Shown here piece by piece: positions 8,961-15,637 of a DNA stretch of 64,000 bases. Position 1 is the stretch's first letter. The number at the start of each line of letters is the position of its first letter. The notes under the pieces are model-generated. The model was not told where the DNA came from, ran no database searches, and saw only the letters and a list, made by a program, of their open reading frames with translations. Source of the DNA: Massilia agri (GTDB taxonomy: Bacteria > Pseudomonadota > Gammaproteobacteria > Burkholderiales > Burkholderiaceae_D); the NCBI RefSeq assembly GCF_024753255.1, contig NZ_JANUHA010000014.1, positions 62,001 to 126,000 on the forward strand, written 5' to 3'. The translations under genes were made by a program, and so were the position numbers.

Positions 8961-9047
8961 TGGTGCCCCGAGCCGGGATCGAACCGGCACGCCCTCACGA
9001 GCACGGGATTTTAAGTCCCGGGTGTCTACCAGTTTCACCATCGGGGC
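8961..9047 (-). tRNA. tRNA-Leu (anticodon UAA)
   Basis: An 87-nt class II tRNA on the minus strand. The acceptor stem is GCCCCGA/TCGGGGC, with discriminator A and genome-encoded CCA (8961-8963). The anticodon stem-loop reads GGGACTTAAAATCCC (anticodon TAA). The T-arm is GCCGGTTCGATCCCGGC, and a long variable arm (TGCTCGTGAGGGCG) supports leucine identity. Confidence 0.97.
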
Positions 9048-9121
9048 AGCGGGCAGGATTCTAGCATATGGTCGGCTCGACAGGGTCGAAAGTGCAACTT
9101 TGCATGTTCGACTCGGCCGGC

Positions 9122-9154
9122 AAAAAAAGGCCGCTGTCTTTTGGGACAGCGGCC
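9122..9154 (-). terminator. Intrinsic terminator downstream of the two small membrane-protein genes
   Basis: Stem GGCCGCTGTC/GACAGCGGCC (9129-9138 with 9145-9154) followed on the minus strand by seven T residues. The segment 9155-9311 between it and the next gene shows no further feature. Confidence 0.85.
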
Positions 9155-9311
9155 GGAAGACTCAGTCAACACTGAGTTGGAGACACGCGGAGAGAGGTGG
9201 AACTATCCACCAGAGAACGATACGAACATCGGGCTTCTCCCCAGGGATACAAGCGCCCGTTCTTCCCGCGCGTTTGTCAGACTGGTCGCACGTTTGTCAG
9301 GCAACGCCTTA

Positions 9312-9521
9312 TCAAGCGCCAGACTTCAGGCTCTGCCACGCCACGGCGACGCAAACGATACCGACGAAAAACAGCAGCCCATACACAAAAATACGCATCG
9401 ACGAGGCCAGCCCGGCCACGGCCCGGTTGGCGTCCTCGTTCAGCTTGCCCTTGCGACGGGCTGCGTTCAGCAGCATCGAGACGAAGACGAACAGTGTCGC
9501 CAGGATCAATACGACTTTCAT
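9312..9521 (-). CDS. Small two-helix membrane protein
   Basis: A 69-residue protein with two hydrophobic segments (VVLILATLFVFVSMLL and FVYGLLFFVGIVCVAVAW) separated by a charged linker. No recognised family. It follows a membrane-anchored coiled-coil gene by 10 bp on the same strand and precedes a strong terminator, so the two probably form a small operon. Confidence 0.65.
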   Translation of the reverse strand: MKVVLILATLFVFVSMLLNAARRKGKLNEDANRAVAGLASSMRIFVYGLLFFVGIVCVAVAWQSLKSGA

Positions 9522-9531
9522 GAATACACTT

Positions 9532-9924
9532 TCAGGTGCGCGCCAGGATCAGGGCCAACGCCACCAGGGCGAGGATGGACGAGACGCCGGCCGCCATGCC
9601 CAGCCACAGCAGCCGGGTGCGCGCCAGCTCCATCTTGGCGATCAGCTGGGCGTTCTGGTCGGCCAGGTTGGCGATGATCTCCGAGGCCTGCAGCATCTGG
9701 GTGCGCAGATCGGCCAGGTTCGCCTCGTTCTTCTCGACGCGCAGCACCAGGGTGCCGAACACGTCCTCTTCGGGCTGCGCCTCCATGGCCGGGCCAGGGG
9801 ACGTGCTCGACTTGCGCGCCACCGTGTCCCACAGCCTGCGCGCGCCGGTCGCGACTTGCGGCGCGGCATTGATCACTTCGCTCCAGGGCACGGTCTTCAG
9901 GACGCTCCACCAGCCAGTTGCCAT
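9532..9924 (-). CDS. Hypothetical coiled-coil protein with C-terminal membrane anchor
   Basis: A 130-residue protein. Residues about 52-100 have heptad-like spacing (VLRVEKNEANLADLRTQMLQ), and the last 25 residues are a hydrophobic helix (LWLGMAAGVSSILALVALAL). It looks like a tail-anchored protein with a cytoplasmic coiled coil. I do not recognise a family. Confidence 0.65.
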   Translation of the reverse strand: MATGWWSVLKTVPWSEVINAAPQVATGARRLWDTVARKSSTSPGPAMEAQPEEDVFGTLVLRVEKNEANLADLRTQMLQASEIIANLADQNAQLIAKMELARTRLLWLGMAAGVSSILALVALALILART

Positions 9925-10053
9925 ACCTTTTCTCCTCTGTACTCATTCTTGAAACGGGTCAGGCGCGAGCATACCATTGCGCGCACCTGCCGGAAGATTC
10001 CACTGCCGCCCTACCGTGCCGCGCTTCGCGCGCGCCTGCGCTACCATGCGCCC

Positions 10054-10725
10054 ATGTGCGGACGATTTGACCAGAGCCAGACGGCTCGCTACTACGCCAG
10101 CGTCTTTGGCTGGACGGACGCGGTCTACGACAGCGAATCCACGCCTGCCTGGAATGTCTCACCCGGCAGCTACCGCCCTCTCATGCACCTGCAGGATGGC
10201 GAGCGCCGCATCGACGACGTGTTCTGGAGCTACCGGGCGCGCTGGGCCGAGGGCAAGGTGCCGATCACGATCAATGCCCGCCTCGACAAGCTGAACAACC
10301 GCTACTGGCGCGGCCTTCTGAAGAACGGACGCGCCATCGTGCCGGCCGAGGGCTGGTACGAGTGGACCGGCGAGAAAGGCGCGAAGCAGCCCTGGCACAT
10401 CCACCGGCGCGACCGCGCCCCCCTGTTCATGCTGGCCCTGGCGAATTTCGGCAGCTTCACGGAGAACCGCGCCGAGGCCGGCTTCGTGATCGTCACCGAC
10501 GCCGCCGGCGAGGGCATGCTCGACATCCATGACCGCCGCCCGGTGGTGGTCGAGGCAGCCGATGCCGAATTGTGGCTGGATCCTTCCCTGTCGACCGAAC
10601 AGGCACTGGAGCTGGCGCGCCGCGCCGCCCTGCCCCCTGAGGCCTTCGAGTGGTACAAGGTGACGCCCGCCGTGAACCGGGCCGGGGTCCAGGACCCGCA
10701 GATGGCCCTGCCGATGCCGGAATAA
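10054..10725 (+). CDS. SOS response-associated peptidase family protein (SRAP, YedK/HMCES-like)
   Basis: A 223-residue SRAP protein, which forms a thiazolidine crosslink with abasic sites in single-stranded DNA and so protects them. The initiator Met is followed by the catalytic Cys2 (MCGRFDQSQ). Other family boxes are NARLDKL (about 77-83), IVPAEGWYEW with the active-site Glu (about 98-107), and DIHDRRPVV with the active-site His. The frame is open far upstream, but Cys2 must be N-terminal after Met removal, which fixes the start at 10054. Confidence 0.93.
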   Translation: MCGRFDQSQTARYYASVFGWTDAVYDSESTPAWNVSPGSYRPLMHLQDGERRIDDVFWSYRARWAEGKVPITINARLDKLNNRYWRGLLKNGRAIVPAEGWYEWTGEKGAKQPWHIHRRDRAPLFMLALANFGSFTENRAEAGFVIVTDAAGEGMLDIHDRRPVVVEAADAELWLDPSLSTEQALELARRAALPPEAFEWYKVTPAVNRAGVQDPQMALPMPE

Positions 10726-10853
10726 ATCGATCCCTAAAGCACTCACTCGCGAGAAACTAAACACAGGCATGATCTAGATCGAAGCCCAGGCCGCAACCAA
10801 CACCGTTCCGTAGCAGTCTCATACAGACTGTCACCAACCGAGGGACGTGTTAA

Positions 10854-11222
10854 ATGGGCGAATACATGCAAGTCAGGGCCACCCTGCAAGAGGGCGAAAC
10901 CTATGCCGGCCTCATCCTGGGCAAGGACGAACCCGACTACCACCTGATCCTGCTGCCGGGCGAAGCCGCCGACGTCAGCTGGCCGACGGCCGCCGACTGG
11001 GCGTCTTCCCAGGGCGGCGTGCTGCCGACCCGGCGCGAGCTGGCGCTGCTGTTCGCCAATGCGCGCAGCAGCTTCGAACGCAGCTGGTACTGGTCGAGCG
11101 AACCGCACGAAACGCGCACCCAGCTGGTCTGGGGCCAGAATTTCGCCAGCGGCATCCAGACCATCTACGGCCGGCCCTACCGGGGACACGCGCGTGCGGT
11201 ACGGCGCATCCCCATCCCCTGA
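10854..11222 (+). CDS. DUF1566-like (Lcl C-terminal domain-like) protein
   Basis: A 122-residue protein without signal peptide. The segment WPTAADWASSQGGVLPTRRE followed by WYWSSEPH and a final RAVRRIPIP is the pattern of DUF1566/Lcl-like domains, a C-type-lectin-like fold often found in phage and surface proteins. Here it is a stand-alone soluble domain. A free-standing promoter region of about 125 bp precedes it. Biological role unknown. Confidence 0.75.
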   Translation: MGEYMQVRATLQEGETYAGLILGKDEPDYHLILLPGEAADVSWPTAADWASSQGGVLPTRRELALLFANARSSFERSWYWSSEPHETRTQLVWGQNFASGIQTIYGRPYRGHARAVRRIPIP

Positions 11223-11246
11223 TGCCCCGCGCGCTGCCTGCGCCGG

Positions 11247-12680
11247 TCAACGCTCCGGGACGTTCGCGCGGCCGATCGGCTGCTCGATATTGGCCAGGAA
11301 CCAGGTCGTCGCGGCCATCAGCGCCACGTGGCGGCGCAGGTGGTCCGGGTCGACCTTGTCGAGCGTATCGGCCGGCGTGTGGTGGTAGTCGAAATAGCTC
11401 GAGGTATCGATGAGCGGCGCGAAGCTCGGCACGCCCGCGCGTTCCAGGCCGGAGAGATCGCCGGTCGACAGCGCGTCCTGGCGCTGCAGCACGCCGGCGC
11501 CGATCGGCTGCAGGGCGGCCTGCAGCGGGGCGAACAGCTTCGTCATGTTTGCCGGTACGCTGGTGCGCAGGCCGAAGGGGCGGCCGGCCCCATTGTCGCT
11601 CTCGATCGCACCGATGTGCTTCTCGGCATTGGCCTGCTCGGCGGCCAGGTAGCCGCGCGCACCACGGGTGCCGTTCTCTTCGTTCATCCAGGCGATCATG
11701 CGGATGGTCCGGCGCGGACGGTAGTCGAGCTTTTTCAGGGTCTCGAGCACGGCCATCGCGCTGGCGACGCCGGCGGCATCGTCATGGGCGCCGGTGGCCA
11801 GGTCCCAGGAATCGAGGTGGCCGGAGACGATGACGATCTCGTCGGGCTTCTCCGTTCCCGGCAGGTCGGCGATCACGTTGTAGCTGTCGGCGTCCGGCAA
11901 GGTCCTGGGGGTGAGCACCAGGCGCATGCTCAGCGGGCCGCGCTTGGCCAGGCGGCTCATCAGCATCGCGTCCTCGGCGGTCACCGCCGCGGCCGGAATG
12001 CGCGCATTGTCCTGCAGGCCGGTCGAACCGGTATGCGGCAGGCGGTAGCTGGCGCCGCCCACCGAACGCACCAGCGCGCCCACGGCGCCCATCTCGGCCG
12101 CCATGCGCGGGCCGTCGCGGCGGTAGGCCGATGCCTGTCCGTAGGCCTGGCCGGCCAGGCCGCGGTCCGCCTGGTGCTGATCGAAAGCGACGTCGAAGAG
12201 GACGATCCTGCCCTTCACTTCCTTGCTGCGCGCCTTCAGTTCGTCGAAACTCTTCACCACCAGCACTGGCGCGGTCAGGCCCGCAGCCGGGGTCGCGCCG
12301 GAACCGCCGAGGGCGGTCAGTACGACGCGCTGGGTGATGCCGTCCGGACGGCCGCTGTACTCCACCAGTTCGCCGGTCTCCTGGCCGCGCACCCAGTGCG
12401 GGACCTTGACCGGTTGCAAGGTCACTTTGGCGCCGAGCTTGCGCATCGCCTCCGCCACCTGGGTCACGGCCGCGGCGGCACCCGGGGAACCGGACAGGCG
12501 CGGACCGATCAGGTCGGTCATGTCCGCCATGCGCTCCCAGGCATAGTCGCTCTGCATCGCCGCATCGCGGATCTTCGCGAGCGCGGCCGGGTCGTTGCCG
12601 GGGCTGGCGGCAAGGACGGAGGTGCTGGTCAAGACGCAAGCGAGGATGGTCAGGACTGGGAGGGTGCGGCGGCGGTTCAT
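11247..12680 (-). CDS. Secreted M28-family metallopeptidase
   Basis: A 477-residue zinc aminopeptidase/carboxypeptidase of family M28. The signal peptide is about residues 1-24 (MNRRRTLPVLTILACVLT...). A PA-like inserted domain occupies about 110-240. The M28 zinc ligands are visible: H and D in VSGHLDSWDLATGAHDDAAG, the catalytic E in NEENGTRG, D in ESDNGAG, and a terminal H in YFDYHHTPADT. It is probably exported to the periplasm for peptide scavenging. The start at 12680 gives a clean signal peptide and has GAAGGA upstream; the frame is open another 15 codons. Confidence 0.9.
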   Translation of the reverse strand: MNRRRTLPVLTILACVLTSTSVLAASPGNDPAALAKIRDAAMQSDYAWERMADMTDLIGPRLSGSPGAAAAVTQVAEAMRKLGAKVTLQPVKVPHWVRGQETGELVEYSGRPDGITQRVVLTALGGSGATPAAGLTAPVLVVKSFDELKARSKEVKGRIVLFDVAFDQHQADRGLAGQAYGQASAYRRDGPRMAAEMGAVGALVRSVGGASYRLPHTGSTGLQDNARIPAAAVTAEDAMLMSRLAKRGPLSMRLVLTPRTLPDADSYNVIADLPGTEKPDEIVIVSGHLDSWDLATGAHDDAAGVASAMAVLETLKKLDYRPRRTIRMIAWMNEENGTRGARGYLAAEQANAEKHIGAIESDNGAGRPFGLRTSVPANMTKLFAPLQAALQPIGAGVLQRQDALSTGDLSGLERAGVPSFAPLIDTSSYFDYHHTPADTLDKVDPDHLRRHVALMAATTWFLANIEQPIGRANVPER

Positions 12681-12782
12681 GCGTCGGATCCTTCGTGGGT
12701 TGTGTGGACTCCCACGATAGCGCAAGCGGCAACTTTTTGCAGAGAAATGTTGCCGTATTTACCAGGCGCGTTCTGGGCCGCC

Positions 12783-13913
12783 TCAGGCCGGCACCAGGCG
12801 CACCAGCGTGATCTCGGACGGCGCGCCGAAGCGCTTCGGCGGTCCCCAGTAGCCGGTGCCGCGGCTGATGTAGACCCACATGTCGCGCACCCGGTGCAGG
12901 CCGGCCACGAAAGGCTGCTGGAGCGGCACGAACAGGTTCCACGGGAAGAATTGCCCGCCGTGGGTGTGGCCGGACAGCTGGAGGTGGAAACCCGCTTCCG
13001 CAGCATCAAGGGCGCTGCGTGGCTGGTGGGCCAGCAGGACGCGCACGCCCACGTCCGGGGGCGCCCCGGCGGCCGCCCGCCTGGGGTCGCTCTTGTGCGA
13101 AGGGTGGAAATGGTGGGCGGTATAGTCGGCCACGCCCGCGATCATCAGCGCGGCGCCCTCGCGGCGGCGCACCACGTGCTGGTTCATCAGGACCGTGAGG
13201 CCCAGCCGGCGCACCTCGGCGATCCACTCCTCGGCCCCGGAATAGTATTCGTGGTTGCCCGTGACGAAGAACACCCCGTCCGGCGCCGACAGCCGGGCCA
13301 GCGGCTGGGTGTGCAGGGCCAGGCGGTGCACGCTGCCGTCCACCAGGTCGCCCGTGACGGCGATCGCATCGGCGCCCAGCTTGTTGACCCGGTTGACGAT
13401 GGCATTCAAATACGGACGCCGGATGGTGGGGCCGACGTGGATGTCCGAGACCTGGGCGATCGCATAGCCGTGCAAGCCGGGGGGCAGGTTCGCGATCGGC
13501 ACGTCGACCCGTTTCACGCGGGCCAGCCGGCGCGCGTTGACGAAACCGAGGGTCGTCACGCCCAGTGCCACCAGTGGCGCGCCCAGCGCGCTCAGGTGCA
13601 CGACCTCCGGCGTCATCCAGCCGGCGATGCGCAGGACGATCAGCAGCAGGTCGCGCACCAGCGTCGTCACCAGCAGCGAAGAGAAAAACCCCATCGACAG
13701 CAAGCCAGCCCAGCTCACCACGCTCGACCAGCGGTGCCGGCGCAGCGAGGCCGACATCAGCCCGACCGGCACCAGCACGGTGAGCAGCAGCAGCACGAGC
13801 ACCCCGGCGGCATTGAACAGTGGCCCCATGGCCATATCGGGCAGCAGGCGCATGCCGATGTACACCTGCAAGAGAATGAGGAGAAAGAGGATAGTGGCAA
13901 ACGATCGGTTCAC
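12783..13913 (-). CDS. Membrane-anchored metallophosphoesterase (YkuE/YaeI-like)
   Basis: A 376-residue protein. Four hydrophobic segments occupy about residues 5-125, followed by a calcineurin-like phosphoesterase domain with all metal motifs: VSDIHVG, VTGDLVDG, VTGNHEYY and SGHTHGGQ. Relatives such as YaeI and LpxG act on UDP-diacylglucosamine or similar lipids; the substrate here is unknown. The start is taken as GTG at 13913 (VNRSFATILFLL), just before the first membrane helix; an alternative TTG lies 11 codons upstream. Confidence 0.88.
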   Translation of the reverse strand: MNRSFATILFLLILLQVYIGMRLLPDMAMGPLFNAAGVLVLLLLTVLVPVGLMSASLRRHRWSSVVSWAGLLSMGFFSSLLVTTLVRDLLLIVLRIAGWMTPEVVHLSALGAPLVALGVTTLGFVNARRLARVKRVDVPIANLPPGLHGYAIAQVSDIHVGPTIRRPYLNAIVNRVNKLGADAIAVTGDLVDGSVHRLALHTQPLARLSAPDGVFFVTGNHEYYSGAEEWIAEVRRLGLTVLMNQHVVRRREGAALMIAGVADYTAHHFHPSHKSDPRRAAAGAPPDVGVRVLLAHQPRSALDAAEAGFHLQLSGHTHGGQFFPWNLFVPLQQPFVAGLHRVRDMWVYISRGTGYWGPPKRFGAPSEITLVRLVPA

Positions 13914-14123
13914 GACAGGGGCTCGGGGCGGGGTAAACGGTAACAATTGTTAGATGGGGCAGCCCGTCTCCACTGCAAGGGCGGGATGGCTGGTGTATCG
14001 CATCCGTTCCGATTGTAAAATTCTGTATTAACGGATGGCAGCATGGTGCACGACGCCTATAGTACTTCCATGCCCGGCGCAGTTCGATCATCCAGATCAC
14101 CGCTGCGGCAAAAAGGAAAAGCC

Positions 14124-14591
14124 ATGTGGAAATCTAACATTGTTGGTGCGGTGGTCCTGGCCGCGGTTGCCGTCTCCCCTGCGGCAATGGCGGACGACCG
14201 TGGTGTCAATACCGCAATCGGCGCCGTGGTCGGCGCGGCAATCGGCCACAGCGCCGGCGGCGGCACCGGCGCCCTCGTGGGCGGCGTGGTGGGTGCGGCG
14301 GTCGGCAACTCGATCTCGACCCGCGACGACCGCCGCTATCACGATAACCGTTATTATGACAATCGCGGCTACCACGGCGGCTACGTCCAGCCCCGTCCGG
14401 TCTACGTACAGCCTCGCCCGGTCTACGTCCAACCGCGCCCGGTATATGTCCAACCGCGCCCGGTCTACGTCGAGCACCGCCGCGATTGGGACCGTCACGA
14501 CCGTCGCGACTGGGATCGCCATGATCGCCATGATCGCCGTGACCGCCGCGACTGGGACCGCGGCGATCGCTGGGATCGCCACGGCCGCTGA
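14124..14591 (+). CDS. Glycine-zipper outer-membrane-type protein with tandem repeats
   Basis: A 155-residue exported protein. The signal peptide (1-24, ending AMA) is followed by a glycine-zipper 2TM domain (NTAIGAVVGAAIGHSAGGGT and beyond), then four near-identical VYVQPRP units, then a tail of Arg/Asp/His-rich repeats (RDWDRHDR). Glycine-zipper proteins of this kind are usually outer-membrane or periplasmic. RBS AAGGA precedes ATG 14124, and a terminator follows directly. Confidence 0.85.
   Translation: MWKSNIVGAVVLAAVAVSPAAMADDRGVNTAIGAVVGAAIGHSAGGGTGALVGGVVGAAVGNSISTRDDRRYHDNRYYDNRGYHGGYVQPRPVYVQPRPVYVQPRPVYVQPRPVYVEHRRDWDRHDRRDWDRHDRHDRRDRRDWDRGDRWDRHGR
14382..14465 (+). repeat. Four 21-bp direct repeats inside the glycine-zipper gene
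   Basis: Units at 14382, 14403, 14424 and 14445, of the form TACGTCCAACCGCGCCCGGTC with one to four changes each. They encode the YVQPRPV peptide repeat and are likely to vary in copy number by slippage. Confidence 0.8.
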
Positions 14592-14596
14592 CACGA

Positions 14597-14620
14597 AGCC
14601 GCGCACTGCGCGGCTTTTTT
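14597..14620 (+). terminator. Intrinsic terminator after the glycine-zipper gene
   Basis: Stem AGCCGCGC/GCGCGGCT (14597-14604 with 14608-14615) followed by a T-run to 14620. It separates the glycine-zipper gene from the signalling cluster that begins at 14675. Confidence 0.9.
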
Positions 14621-14674
14621 CATGCCCCCCCGCTTGTTACTGGCAACGGCGCTGATGCCGCTCCGGAGACAAGC

Positions 14675-15637
14675 ATGGTCCAGCAAGGCAGTATCGTTTC
14701 GCTCACCCGCGGTCACTACCGGCTGTGCACGCCGCTCGGCGGCTCGGCCTACGGGATCGTCTGGCGTGCCGAGGCCCCGGACGGCGCCCCGGTCGCCCTC
14801 AAGCTGCTCAATACCGAACAGATGGGGCGCGCGCCAGCCGGCCTGCGCGGCCACTGGACCGACAGCGCACGCATCGAGATCGACTTCCTGGCCGGGCTCG
14901 CGCCCTGGGACGGCCGCCACATCGTGCGCCTGCTCGACAGCGGCAGCCATGCGGGCCTACCGGCAATGGCCCTGGAACTGCTGGACGGCGACCTGGCTTC
15001 CTGGCTCGCCGTGGAACAGGCGGCCGGCCGCCCCATCACACCCTGCCAGGCCCTGGACTGGTGCGCCCAGGTCAACCAGGCCCTGGGCAAGGTGCATGCG
15101 GCGGGCTTCCGCTACCTCGACCTCAAGCCCGCCAACCTCCTCCTCGAGCGCGCCACCCGTACCCTCAAGCTGGCGGACTTCGGCACCACCCGCCCCCTGT
15201 TCGAGGCGGCTACCCACTCCTATGCCGGCACCGCCAGGTGGCAGGCGCCCGAGCAGTTCTTCCCGGGCCCGGACGGCCGCTACCTCGCCGGCCAGCGCAG
15301 CGACTACTTTTCCCTCGGCGCCCTGCTCTATTACCTCGTGTGCGGCCGCCTGCTGCGCTATGGGGCAGCCTGCGGCGAAGCCTACGGCCTGCACGGCCAG
15401 GCTGGCGCCGGCGCCCTGCGCGCGCGCCATGGCGGCCTGCCGCCGATCCTGGGCGGGGATGAAGCCGCCGACTTCGCCGGCCGCTTCGGAAGCGCCGCCA
15501 CCCAGGCCCTCGGCCTGCTGCGCGCCCTGCTCGCGCCCCAACCGGACGCCCGGCCGCGCCACGCGCTCGACATCAGCCGCATGGTTGGCAGCGTGCGCGA
15601 GGCGATGGCAGGCGGCAGCGCAAGGATGGCAGCGTGA
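14675..15637 (+). CDS. Serine/threonine protein kinase, soluble, non-canonical HRD motif
   Basis: A 320-residue kinase-domain protein. It has the Gly loop (GGSAYG, 22-27), Lys K43 in VALKLL, a catalytic loop YLDLKPAN (147-154) in place of HRDLKPxN, DFG (168-170) and APE (191-193). The catalytic Asp (D149), K151 and N154 are kept, so activity is possible although the usual His-Arg is Tyr-Leu. No membrane helix or sensor domain follows. Its stop codon overlaps the GTG of the SEDS gene, indicating translational coupling and a likely functional link with septal or lateral wall synthesis. Its substrate is unknown; the FHA-type proteins encoded nearby are candidates. Confidence 0.87.
   Translation: MVQQGSIVSLTRGHYRLCTPLGGSAYGIVWRAEAPDGAPVALKLLNTEQMGRAPAGLRGHWTDSARIEIDFLAGLAPWDGRHIVRLLDSGSHAGLPAMALELLDGDLASWLAVEQAAGRPITPCQALDWCAQVNQALGKVHAAGFRYLDLKPANLLLERATRTLKLADFGTTRPLFEAATHSYAGTARWQAPEQFFPGPDGRYLAGQRSDYFSLGALLYYLVCGRLLRYGAACGEAYGLHGQAGAGALRARHGGLPPILGGDEAADFAGRFGSAATQALGLLRALLAPQPDARPRHALDISRMVGSVREAMAGGSARMAA

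Noticed and set aside
8772-9041. Extended reading frame of the ParB-like protein starting MVKLVDTRDLKS
   Set aside because: This N-terminus is the well-known spurious translation of a tRNA-Leu gene; the true start is TTG 8771.
11328-13943. An 871-codon open frame on the plus strand
   Set aside because: Antisense shadow of the M28 peptidase and metallophosphoesterase genes; no recognisable motif.
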